Positions 1 through 6,726 of a DNA stretch of 9,434 bases are shown one piece after another (positions within the stretch are counted from its first letter, which is position 1; each line of letters opens with the position of its first letter). The notes beneath the pieces are model-generated. The model had not been told where the DNA came from. It ran no database searches and worked only from the letters and a program-made list of their open reading frames with translations. Both the position numbers and the translations under genes were made by a program. Source of the DNA: Planctomycetota bacterium (lineage in GTDB: Bacteria > Planctomycetota > J058 > J103); contig RFJN01000284.1 in assembly GCA_003694875.1 (NCBI GenBank), positions 1-9,434 on the forward strand. Direction: 5' to 3'.

Positions 1-80
1 GGGTTGTGGTTGCGGGGTGGGGCGCGGCGGTCTATCGTGCAGCCGGGTGGGCGGAGGGGTGCGGTCCGGAGCGGAGCGAC
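1..80 (+). other. Left-edge sequence upstream of the diguanylate cyclase
   Basis: This G-rich stretch stays open in the frame of the GGDEF gene, but the residues it would encode are low-complexity. I see the Shine-Dalgarno at 68-71 and no convincing -35/-10 pair. It is probably leader sequence, with any promoter at or beyond the left edge. Confidence 0.4.
68..71 (+). promoter_or_regulatory. Ribosome binding site deciding the start of the GGDEF gene
   Basis: GGAG lies 9 nt before the ATG at 81, which is good Shine-Dalgarno spacing. The reading frame stays open to the left edge, with a GTG at 6. The residues it would add (6-80) are Gly/Ala/Arg/Trp-rich and unlike the coiled coil that begins right after the ATG, so I place the start at 81. 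Confidence 0.6.
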
Positions 81-1280
81 ATGGTGCGACAGACGAGGCA
101 GCAGTTGCTCGAGGAGAAGGAGGAGCTCGAGCGTTCGCTGCGTTCGCTGCGGCAGCGGCTGGTGTTGCTCGAGCAGGAGCGCAGCCAGCTTGCGCGGGAG
201 CGGGAGCAGCTCGCCGAGCGCACGCGGGTGCTCGACCGGGTGCGGCGCGAGCTCGCGGGGCTGAACGAGCGGCTGGAGTTGCTGGCCCGGCTGACCAAGG
301 AGATCAACGAGCTGAATCCGGAGGCGATCTTCGAGGTCTGCATGACGAAGGTCCCCTACCTGCTGCGGGCCACGAGTGCGTCGCTGTATCTGTACGATCC
401 GGAGCGCGAGCGGCTGTTGTTGAAGAAGCACACCCACGACCGGGGCATAGCGCCGGTGATCGATCTGCAGGCGCAGCCGCGCAGTCTCATGGCGCGGGTG
501 CTGCGGGACGGCCGGGTGCAGGTGTTCCAGGATCTCGACGCGCGGCCGCCGGCGGGCCGCGGGGTGGACAGCACCGAGGCGGAGCGGCCGCACCGCGACC
601 GCTACCGTTCGAGTTCGTGCATCGTGGCGCCGCTGCGGGCGGGCGATGACGTGCTGGGGGTGCTCAACCTGGCCGACCGGGTGGACGGCCGACCGTTCAC
701 CACCGACGAGGATCTTCCGCTCGCCTCGCAGGTGGCGGAGGTGCTCGCGGTGGCGTTGCGCAACTGCCAGCTCTTCCAGCTCGTGCAGCAGCAGGCGCGC
801 ACCGATTCGCTGACCCAGCTTGCCAACCGGCAGAGCTACTTCGAGGCGCTCGAGCGGGAGGTGGAGCGCGCGGCGCGGTACGGCGGTGCGCTCACCGCGG
901 CGGTGCTGGACATCGACCGCTTCAAGCAGATCAACGACGCGGTGGGCCACCTCGCGGGGGATCAGGTGCTGCAGGAGCTCGCGCAGATCCTGGCCGCCAC
1001 GGTGCGGGTCTCGGATCTGTGTGCGCGCTACGGCGGCGACGAGTTCGCGCTGCTGTTGCCCGAGAGCGATCTCGCGGCCGCGCGCGCGGTGGCCGAGCGG
1101 ATCCGCACGCAGGTGGCCGAGCACCGCTTCCACCACCAGGGGCGTGCGTTCGAGATCCGGGTCTCGATCGGCCTCGCCCAGTTCGAGGGCGAGGGCGAGC
1201 GGCCGGCGGATCTGCTGCGGCGTGCCGACGCGGCGATGTACCGGGCGAAGCGGGCCGGCGGCGACCGGGTGGAGGGCTGA
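81..1280 (+). CDS. Coiled-coil / GAF / GGDEF diguanylate cyclase
   Basis: This 399-residue cytoplasmic protein is predicted to make cyclic di-GMP from two GTP. Residues 3-75 are a Glu/Arg/Leu-rich coiled coil, probably for dimerisation. Residues about 80-230 are a GAF sensor domain, and about 238-396 are the GGDEF catalytic domain. The domain opens with DSLTQLANR near 242. The metal-binding stretch LDIDRFKQIND includes D277, and an intact GGDEF active-site motif sits at 318-322. RVSD at 309-312, exactly five residues before GGDEF, matches the inhibitory I-site, so product feedback inhibition is likely. There is no transmembrane segment, signal peptide, receiver or EAL domain. The GAF ligand cannot be told from sequence. 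The ATG start is supported by a GGAG 9 nt upstream; a longer form from a GTG at 6 or beyond the window is possible but less likely. It converges on the unknown gene downstream of pyrG, with 7 bp between stop codons. Nothing visible ties it to the LPS operon. Confidence 0.93.
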   Translation: MVRQTRQQLLEEKEELERSLRSLRQRLVLLEQERSQLAREREQLAERTRVLDRVRRELAGLNERLELLARLTKEINELNPEAIFEVCMTKVPYLLRATSASLYLYDPERERLLLKKHTHDRGIAPVIDLQAQPRSLMARVLRDGRVQVFQDLDARPPAGRGVDSTEAERPHRDRYRSSSCIVAPLRAGDDVLGVLNLADRVDGRPFTTDEDLPLASQVAEVLAVALRNCQLFQLVQQQARTDSLTQLANRQSYFEALEREVERAARYGGALTAAVLDIDRFKQINDAVGHLAGDQVLQELAQILAATVRVSDLCARYGGDEFALLLPESDLAAARAVAERIRTQVAEHRFHHQGRAFEIRVSIGLAQFEGEGERPADLLRRADAAMYRAKRAGGDRVEG

Positions 1281-1293
1281 GTCGCCCTCAGCC
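1272..1293. terminator. Overlapping inverted repeats at the convergent gene junction (possible bidirectional terminator)
   Basis: Two hairpins that cannot form together cover the stop codons of the two facing genes. One pairs GAGGGC (1272-1277) with GCCCTC (1284-1289), with a 6-nt loop. The other pairs GGCTGAG (1275-1281) with CTCAGCC (1287-1293), with a 5-nt loop. In the second hairpin both TGA stop codons lie symmetrically in the stem arms. Both are perfect inverted repeats and would form on transcripts of either strand. No T-run follows in either direction, so this is not a classic intrinsic terminator; it may act as an RNA 3'-end stabiliser or be chance in GC-rich DNA. Confidence 0.35.
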
Positions 1294-2001
1294 GCCGAGC
1301 AGTCGCTGTTCGTCGCCGGTCATGTCGGGCAGCACGTCCTGCTCGCGCGCCCATTCGAACTGGGGATCGGGGGGCAGATCGGGCCGCTCGTGGCGTAGCT
1401 GCCGGTAGTTGCGCCATGCGAGCCGCCATGCGGCGGCGTGCAGCAGCGCCTGCTGCGCGGTGATCGGCCCGCCTGCGGTGAGCAGCGCGCAGTCGCGCGC
1501 GGCGATGAAGACCGCGAGGCGCGCGGGCACCTCGGGTTCGAACGCCCCGCTCGCGCGCAGCTCGAGCAGCCGCGCGCCCTGCGCGCACGCGGTGACGAGG
1601 GCGGCGGGCGAGCCCGCGAGCCACAGCCCCTCGCGTTCGAGGCGCTCGAGTTCGGTGGCCTCGAGGCCGGCGTCGAGGGTACAGCTCGTGACCACGGGCG
1701 GCAGCATGCGGTCGCTCTCGAGGCGTGCGGGCCAGTGGCGTTCGGACGGCACGAAGCGTTGCTCGTCGGGATCGAACTCGGAGGCCGCGCACGCGAGGGC
1801 CGCGACGCCGCTGCAGCGCACCGCGAGCACGCGCCAGGAAGGCGGCGCGTCGTAGGGCAGCACGCACCGCATACGGTGCACCCGCAGCTCGACCGGATCG
1901 CACGCCGGCGCGCACAGAAACCGCTGCAGATAGCCGTCGCGCAGCGCGGGTCCGAGATCGATCGGCTCGCGCGCGGCTGCGCCCACCGCGTGTTCAGCCA
2001 C
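1288..2001 (-). CDS. Hypothetical protein, last gene of the run, overlapping pyrG
   Basis: I do not recognise this 237-residue protein. It starts with GTG at 2001, 8 nt inside the 3' end of pyrG, so its translation is probably coupled to pyrG. I see no convincing Shine-Dalgarno before the GTG. Its balanced composition (Trp, Tyr, Phe, Asp and Glu are all present) and GC-ending codons mark it as the real frame here rather than a shadow. It looks soluble: no signal peptide, transmembrane helix or nucleotide-binding loop is evident. It has eight cysteines (residues 30, 34, 46, 63, 71, 107, 139, 171), including a CxxxC at 30-34 but no regular metal-binding array. Residues 178-205 look helical and are rich in Ala, Trp, Arg and Leu, and the last 30 residues are acidic. 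The function is unknown. Position suggests cotranscription with pyrG and the LPS genes, but this does not establish a role in LPS. Confidence 0.8.
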   Translation of the reverse strand: MAEHAVGAAAREPIDLGPALRDGYLQRFLCAPACDPVELRVHRMRCVLPYDAPPSWRVLAVRCSGVAALACAASEFDPDEQRFVPSERHWPARLESDRMLPPVVTSCTLDAGLEATELERLEREGLWLAGSPAALVTACAQGARLLELRASGAFEPEVPARLAVFIAARDCALLTAGGPITAQQALLHAAAWRLAWRNYRQLRHERPDLPPDPQFEWAREQDVLPDMTGDEQRLLGG

Positions 2002-3658
2002 CCGCGGTCGCCGTCTCGCTCGTCACCGGCGGCGTCTCGGGCCGGCCGCCGGTTGCGGCGCGTGCGACCGCCGCGCCGATGAAGTCGCGGAACAGCGGGT
2101 GCGGATCGGTGGGTCGCGACTGGAACTCGGGGTGGTATTGGGTGGCGATGAACCACGGGTGGTCGCGCAGTTCGATCACCTCGACGAGTTCCCCTTCGGG
2201 CGAGGTGCCGGCAATCCGCATTCCGGCCTGCTCGAAGCGTTCGCGGTAGGCGTTGTTGAACTCGTAGCGGTGTCGGTGCCGTTCCGAGACGAGTTTGAGC
2301 CCGTAGGCGGCGTGGGTGCGGGTGCCGGCGACGAGGCGACAGGGGTAGGCGCCGAGCCGCATGGTGCCGCCGAGGTTGGCGATCCCGCGCTGTTCCTCGA
2401 GCAGCGAGATCACCGGGTGCGGGGTGTCCTCGGCGAACTCGGTGGAGTGTGCGTCGGCGAGTCCGAGCACGTTGCGGGCGAACTCGATCGCGGCGCACTG
2501 CATGCCGAGGCAGATCCCGAACAGCGGCAGCCCGCTCTCGCGCGCGTGCCGGATCGCCTCGATCTTGCCGCGGATCCCGCGCTCGCCGAAGCCGCCGGGC
2601 ACGAGCACGCCGTGCACGCCTGCGAGCAGCGACGCCGCGCCGTGCTTCTCGACGTCGTGGGTCGCCACCCGCCGCACCCGGACCCGGGCGCGGTTGGCGA
2701 TCCCGCCGTGGGTGAGCGCCTCGAAGATGGACTTGTACGCGTCGGTGAGGCCGGTGTACTTGCCCACGAGCGCGATCTCGACCTCGCAGGCGGGTGCGAC
2801 GATCGTGTCGACGATCTCGCGCCACTTCGACAGGTCACCGTCGCGCGCCTCGAGCCCGAGCACCTCGAGCAGTTGCTCGTCGAGCCGCTGCGCGCGCAGC
2901 ACCTCGGGGATCTCGTAGATCGTGTGCTCGACGTCCTTCTCCTCGATCACCGCCTCGGGCGCGACGTTGCAGAAGAGGCTGAGCTTGGAGCGGATCTCGT
3001 CGGAGATGGGGTGCTCGCAGCGGCAGATCAGCAGATCGGGCTGGATGCCGATCTCGCGCAGCTTGGCGACCGAGTGCTGCGCGGGCTTGGTCTTCATCTC
3101 GCCGGTGGCGCGCAGATACGGCAGCAGCGCGAGGTGGACGTAGGCGACGTTGCGCCGTCCGACGTCGAGGCCGAACTGCCGGATCGCCTCGAGGAACGGC
3201 AGGCTCTCGATGTCGCCGACCGTTCCGCCGATCTCGGTGATCGCGACATCGACCTCGCCCTGCGCCCCGCGCCGGATCGCCTCCTTGATCTCGTTGGTGA
3301 GGTGCGGCACGACCTGCACGGTCTTGCCGAGGTAGTCGCCGCGCCGCTCCTTCTCGATGATCGTCTGGTAGATCCGCCCGGTGGTGTAGTTGCTGTGCCG
3401 GCCGATGCGGGCGTGGGTGAAGCGTTCGTAGTGGCCGAGGTCGAGGTCGGTCTCGGCGCCGTCGGCGGTGACGTAGACCTCGCCGTGCTGGAACGGGCTC
3501 ATGGTCCCGGGATCGACGTTGAGATAGGGGTCGAGCTTCTGCAGGCTCACGCGATAGCCCTGGCTCTCGAGCAGCAGCCCGATGCACGCCGAGGTGAGCC
3601 CCTTGCCGAGGCTCGAGACCACGCCGCCGGTGACGAAAACGTGCTTGCGCGTTGCCAT
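1994..3658 (-). CDS. pyrG: CTP synthase (glutamine-hydrolysing)
   Basis: This cytosolic enzyme converts UTP to CTP using ATP and glutamine-derived ammonia, the last step of de novo CTP synthesis. At 554 residues it is full length (family about 530-560). The N-terminal amidoligase domain (about 1-270) opens with the family hallmark GGVVSSLGKGL (11-21) and contains LDPYLNVDPGTMSPFQHGEV (42-61) and ETDLDLGHYERF (69-80). The glutamine amidotransferase domain (about 295-530) has the nucleophile C383 in GICLGMQ, with H509 and E511 in the HPE motif completing the triad. The last 25 residues are a low-complexity Ala/Thr/Pro tail. The ATG start gives the canonical N-terminus; GAGGAG lies 12 nt upstream, inside the end of kdsB, and only 7 nt separate the two genes. 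It supplies the CTP that KdsB uses. The GGVVSSLGKGLTSA-type N-terminus and the position after kdsB are reminiscent of PVC-group bacteria (inference). Confidence 0.98.
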   Translation of the reverse strand: MATRKHVFVTGGVVSSLGKGLTSACIGLLLESQGYRVSLQKLDPYLNVDPGTMSPFQHGEVYVTADGAETDLDLGHYERFTHARIGRHSNYTTGRIYQTIIEKERRGDYLGKTVQVVPHLTNEIKEAIRRGAQGEVDVAITEIGGTVGDIESLPFLEAIRQFGLDVGRRNVAYVHLALLPYLRATGEMKTKPAQHSVAKLREIGIQPDLLICRCEHPISDEIRSKLSLFCNVAPEAVIEEKDVEHTIYEIPEVLRAQRLDEQLLEVLGLEARDGDLSKWREIVDTIVAPACEVEIALVGKYTGLTDAYKSIFEALTHGGIANRARVRVRRVATHDVEKHGAASLLAGVHGVLVPGGFGERGIRGKIEAIRHARESGLPLFGICLGMQCAAIEFARNVLGLADAHSTEFAEDTPHPVISLLEEQRGIANLGGTMRLGAYPCRLVAGTRTHAAYGLKLVSERHRHRYEFNNAYRERFEQAGMRIAGTSPEGELVEVIELRDHPWFIATQYHPEFQSRPTDPHPLFRDFIGAAVARAATGGRPETPPVTSETATAGG

Positions 3659-3665
3659 GGTGCGC

Positions 3666-4442
3666 TCACTCTCCTCGTGGGGTGTGTCCGTCGCGTTCGC
3701 GCGCCCGCCGCCCGGCTGCGGTGCGCGCCACGAAGCCCGCGTACTGCTCGGGCGTGTCGATCCCCCCCACCGCCGGGCCCGGCACCTCGACGACGACGAT
3801 AGGATACCCGTTTTCGAGCGCGCGCAGTTGCTCGAGCCGCTCGATCCGTTCGCTGCGGCTCGGTGCGAGGGCCGCGAGCTGTGCGAGCACCTCGGGTCGG
3901 TAGGCGTACAGCCCCGCGTGGTGCAGGAAGCCGTCGGCCGGCATGCCGGCGCGCTCGCGGTCGAAGGGCACCGGCGCGCGAGAGAAGTACAGCGCGCGGC
4001 CGCGCGGGTCGCACACCACCTTGACCACGTGCGGTGCGACGAACGCTGCCGGGTCGTGCGAGCGCACCGCGACGGTGCCGATCGGTGCGTCGTCGTGCGC
4101 CATGCGCTGCACGAGCGCGTCGATCCAGCCGGGTGGCAGCTCGGGCTCGTCGCCCTGCACGTTCACCACGAGATCGCACGACAGCCGCTGCGCCACCTCG
4201 GCCACCCGATCGGTGCCGCTCGCGCACGCCGGCGAGGTCATGGCGGCGCGCACCCCGGCCTCGGCGCACACGCGCGCGATCCGTTCGTCGTCGGTCGCCA
4301 CGAGGATCTCGTCGATCGTGCGCGCCTGCGCCACGCGGTCGACCACGTGCAGCACGAGCGCGCGGCCGGTCTCGGCGAGCAGCGGCTTGCCGGGCAGCCG
4401 GCTCGCGGCGTAGCGGGCGGGGACGACGGCGACGGTGCGCAT
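3666..4442 (-). CDS. kdsB: 3-deoxy-manno-octulosonate cytidylyltransferase (CMP-Kdo synthetase)
   Basis: This cytosolic enzyme activates Kdo with CTP, giving CMP-Kdo and pyrophosphate; CMP-Kdo is the sugar donor for the inner core of LPS. At 258 residues it is the normal family length. Recognisable motifs are the nucleotide-binding PARYAASRLPGKPL at 8-21, DEILVATDDERI at 44-55, the metal-site region NVQGDEPEL at 94-102 (D98), LYFSRAPVPFDR at 151-162, HHAGLYAYRPEVL at 174-186, RLEQLRALENG at 202-212 and DTPEQY near 229-234. After about residue 238 there is an Arg-rich tail. The ATG is supported by GAGGGAG 7 nt upstream, which overlaps the stop codon of the preceding glycosyltransferase, so translation is probably coupled. 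It lies directly upstream of pyrG, whose product makes its CTP substrate. A related sugar-nucleotide cytidylyltransferase is a remote alternative; the motif set and context favour KdsB. Confidence 0.96.
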   Translation of the reverse strand: MRTVAVVPARYAASRLPGKPLLAETGRALVLHVVDRVAQARTIDEILVATDDERIARVCAEAGVRAAMTSPACASGTDRVAEVAQRLSCDLVVNVQGDEPELPPGWIDALVQRMAHDDAPIGTVAVRSHDPAAFVAPHVVKVVCDPRGRALYFSRAPVPFDRERAGMPADGFLHHAGLYAYRPEVLAQLAALAPSRSERIERLEQLRALENGYPIVVVEVPGPAVGGIDTPEQYAGFVARTAAGRRARERDGHTPRGE

Positions 4443-4449
4443 GCGGCGG

Positions 4450-4456
4450 CTCCCTC
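4450..4456 (-). promoter_or_regulatory. Ribosome binding site of kdsB overlapping the upstream stop codon
   Basis: GAGGGAG lies 7 nt before the kdsB ATG. It shares bases with the TGA of the upstream glycosyltransferase (4455-4457), so ribosomes terminating there stand on the kdsB Shine-Dalgarno. This favours coupled translation and fixes the kdsB start. Confidence 0.65.
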
Positions 4457-5567
4457 AGGTTGCGTCCGGCCGGACACCGAGCCGGCGGTAGGTCTCGCGC
4501 AGGTCGTCGACCGCGCGCTCGATGCTGCAGTGTTCGGTCACGAAGCGTCGTGCGGCGCGTCCGAGCTCGCGCGCCCAGTCCGGGCGATCGAGCAGCCGCT
4601 CGATCGCGTGCGCGAGTTCCTGTTCGTCGTCGGGGCGAAACAGCAGCCCCGTCTCCTCGTCGCGCACGACGTCGTACGCCGCTCCGCTCGCCCCCACCAC
4701 GACGGGGCGGGCGGCCGCGAGCGCCTCGAGCAGCGGCTGGCCGGGGCCCTCCTCGACGCGTGGCAGCACGCACACGTCCATGACCTCGAGCACGGGCTGC
4801 AGCCGCTCGACGGCGCAGATCGTCACCTGTCGCCGCAGCCCGAGCCGCTCGATCTGGCGCCGCACCGCGGTCTGCGGGCTCTCGCTGTCCATGGCGAGCA
4901 GCACCTGCAGCCGCGGCCGGGTGGGCAGCAGGCGTCGGACCGCGCGCAGCAGCACGTCGGTGCTTCCCGGCTTGGCGCACTCCACGAGCGTGCCGAGCAC
5001 CGGCGGGCGCTCGGGGTCCTCGAGCGGTTCGGTGGTGTGCGCGGGCGGCTGCGTCCCGGCGCGCACGACCTCGACGCGGGCGCGCGGTGCGCCGCGGCGG
5101 TTGACGAGGTCCTGCTTGAGGTGGTCGCTGAAGGTGACGATCGCGCCGACCCCGCGCCAGTCCACCCACGCCGGGCGCTCGTCGCCGCCGCGGTGGTAGA
5201 CGGTGACCGCGAGCGGGCGACCGAGCGCGCGCGCGAGCCGTCGCGCGAGCGGAAGCTGCGCGACGCCGTGGGCGTGCACGACCTCGGGCTGCAGCGCGCG
5301 CAGTCGGCGGCCGAGCACGAGCGGTGCGAAGGCGGAGAGTCCGGGGGCGGCGAGCCAGGGCAGCGCGACCACGGGGGCGTGGGGGGTGGCGGCGGGCTGC
5401 AGCCGTCCACGTGCGGTGGTGAGCACGCACGTCGCGCTGCCGCGCGCCTCGAGCGCGGCGGCGAGTTCGAGACAGCCCAGGCTCGAGCCGCAGAACCACA
5501 ACGGCGGCGCAACGAACAGCACCGGGCGCGGTCCCTCGGGCCAGCGTTGCCGTGCCGCCGTGCTCAT
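4455..5567 (-). CDS. GT4-family glycosyltransferase, probable LPS core assembly
   Basis: This 370-residue protein is predicted to be a GT-B fold, retaining glycosyltransferase that moves a sugar from a nucleotide donor to an LPS core acceptor on the cytoplasmic face. The N-terminal half has a Rossmann-like start (PVLFVAPPLWFCGSS, 15-29), VVHAHGVAQLPLARRLA at 96-112 and VTFSDHLKQDLVNR at 144-157. The C-terminal donor domain has VLGTLVECAKPGSTDVLLRA (190-209) and the GT4 EX7E motif, E273 to E281 within EEGPGQPLLEALA, followed by ARPVVVG and GLLFRPDD. No transmembrane segment is seen. I start it at the ATG at 5567; the frame stays open upstream, but that part overlaps the neighbouring glycosyltransferase and is unlike protein. 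The ATG overlaps the neighbour's TGA as ATGA, with GGAG 5 nt upstream. The donor sugar and linkage cannot be told from sequence. Confidence 0.9.
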   Translation of the reverse strand: MSTAARQRWPEGPRPVLFVAPPLWFCGSSLGCLELAAALEARGSATCVLTTARGRLQPAATPHAPVVALPWLAAPGLSAFAPLVLGRRLRALQPEVVHAHGVAQLPLARRLARALGRPLAVTVYHRGGDERPAWVDWRGVGAIVTFSDHLKQDLVNRRGAPRARVEVVRAGTQPPAHTTEPLEDPERPPVLGTLVECAKPGSTDVLLRAVRRLLPTRPRLQVLLAMDSESPQTAVRRQIERLGLRRQVTICAVERLQPVLEVMDVCVLPRVEEGPGQPLLEALAAARPVVVGASGAAYDVVRDEETGLLFRPDDEQELAHAIERLLDRPDWARELGRAARRFVTEHCSIERAVDDLRETYRRLGVRPDAT

Positions 5568-6706
5568 GGCGTCTCCGGCGGTGCGGACGCGAGCAGCGCG
5601 TCCTCGATCCGATCGACGAGGCGTGCGAGCGACAGCTCGAGCGGATAGCGCTCGGCGCACGCGCGCGCGCTGCGCCCGAGCGCCCGGCGCGCGCCGGGTT
5701 CGAACAGCCGTTCGATCGCGCGCGCGAGCGGGGCCGGATCGCGGCCGGGCGGCACGAGCACCGATTCGGGGCCGCGCAGGAACTCGGCGCCGCCGTGGCC
5801 CGCGGTGGTGACCACCGGCAGCCCGCACGCCATGGCCTCGAGGATCACGAGCGAGGAGGTGTCGTAGAAGGTGGGGTGCACGAGCGCGTCGGCTGCGTGG
5901 TAGACCGCGCGCATGTCGGACTGCTGCCCGGCGGCGACGAGCGCGATCTCGAGCCGGTGCGCGAGCCGCTGCAGCCGCGCGCGCTCGCCGCGGCCGGCCA
6001 CGAGCAACGTGAGTCCGAGCCGTGCGCGACGTGTGGGTTCGATCTGGGCGAGCGCCCGCAGCAGGCGGCCGAGCCCGCGCAGCCGGTAGTTGTGCGAGGC
6101 GAACAGCAGCACGAGCGCGTCGGCGGCGAGACCGAGCCGCCGGCGTGCGTCCCGGCGCGCCTCGTCGGTCGGTGGACGGAAGTGCGCGAGGTCGACACCG
6201 AGACGGCACACCTCGATCCGCTCGGGCGGCACGCCGGCGATCCGGATCATGTCCTGGCGCACGCGTTCGGAGATGGCCACGAAGTGGCGCGCCTGCGCGT
6301 ACTGCCGGCGCTCGGCGGCGAGGAAGGCGAACTGCCGGGGCGCGAGCAGGCGCGCGGCGCCGAGCACGGGCCGGAGGGCGGCCGGGTAGGGCTCGAGTGC
6401 GCCCGCCATCGCGGCGAGGTGCAGCCCGCCCTGCGGGCAGACGAGGTCGCCCGGCGCCTTGCACAGAGAGACCACGAAGCGGCCTTGCGCGCGTGCGCGC
6501 TGCGCGGCGCTCGCGAGAGCGATCGCGCGCCGCAGCGCCCCGCCGGCCGCCGGTGGTTCGATTGTCTCGACCGTGTGGCCGCGGGCGCGCAGCGCCGCGA
6601 CGAGCTGTGCCGCCACGCGCTCGGCCCCGCCGCGGGCCGGATCGAATCCGTCGGCCACGACCGCGATCGGCCGAGCGGCCGCAGCGTTGTCGTGCGCCGG
6701 ATCCAT
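5564..6706 (-). CDS. GT4-family glycosyltransferase, WaaG-like
   Basis: This 380-residue protein is predicted to be a GT-B retaining glycosyltransferase acting at the inner membrane's cytoplasmic face on the LPS core. Residues 12-45 hold the acceptor-side start with a GGAERV loop (26-31). DLVCPQGGLHLAAM (87-100) and HFVAISERVRQDMIRI (141-156) are typical of WaaG-like enzymes. The donor domain begins near 195 with LVLLFASHNYRLRGLGRLLR and contains LLVAGRGERARL (234-245). The signature region HPTFYDTSSLVILEAMACGL (277-296) has D282 where many GT4 enzymes have the first Glu of EX7E, with E290 conserved. The closest named relative I can suggest is WaaG (heptose glucosyltransferase), without certainty on donor or acceptor. 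The ATG at 6706 has GAGGAG 11 nt upstream and lies 20 nt after the kinase gene. The frame is open further upstream, but those residues are Arg/Ala shadow sequence. It ends in an ATGA overlap with the next glycosyltransferase. Confidence 0.9.
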   Translation of the reverse strand: MDPAHDNAAAARPIAVVADGFDPARGGAERVAAQLVAALRARGHTVETIEPPAAGGALRRAIALASAAQRARAQGRFVVSLCKAPGDLVCPQGGLHLAAMAGALEPYPAALRPVLGAARLLAPRQFAFLAAERRQYAQARHFVAISERVRQDMIRIAGVPPERIEVCRLGVDLAHFRPPTDEARRDARRRLGLAADALVLLFASHNYRLRGLGRLLRALAQIEPTRRARLGLTLLVAGRGERARLQRLAHRLEIALVAAGQQSDMRAVYHAADALVHPTFYDTSSLVILEAMACGLPVVTTAGHGGAEFLRGPESVLVPPGRDPAPLARAIERLFEPGARRALGRSARACAERYPLELSLARLVDRIEDALLASAPPETP

Positions 6707-6726
6707 GGGCCGCCGTGCTCCTCGCG

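Noticed and set aside
109..175. Repeated CTCGAG hexamers, seen here and across the window
   Set aside because: They encode Leu-Glu (or Leu-Glu read on the other strand) in coiled-coil and helical regions; spacing is irregular and there is no array structure.
1320..2825. 501-residue minus-strand frame overlapping pyrG and the unknown gene
   Set aside because: It is Arg-dominated and domain-free. The two overlapping frames have balanced protein-like composition, and PyrG is unambiguous.
2099..3802. 567-residue open frame on the + strand opposite pyrG
   Set aside because: It lies fully antisense to pyrG, whose motifs are certain. Its Val/Asp/Leu/Gly/Arg-rich, domain-free sequence is the usual mirror of GC-rich coding DNA.
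3582..5648. 688-residue open frame on the + strand opposite kdsB and a glycosyltransferase
   Set aside because: It crosses several genes antisense, is rich in His/Arg/Ala/Asp and shows no domain; its length follows from scarce stop codons at high GC.
5657..5675. Alternating CG/GC tract (possible Z-DNA or repeat)
   Set aside because: Short alternating GC runs occur throughout the window as Arg/Ala codons; this one is not a repeat unit and has no symmetry beyond composition.
6707..6726. Possible promoter in the 20-nt gap between the kinase and the WaaG-like gene
   Set aside because: The gap is too short and GC-rich to show -35/-10 elements. It holds the Shine-Dalgarno GAGGAG (6718-6723) and nothing else evident.
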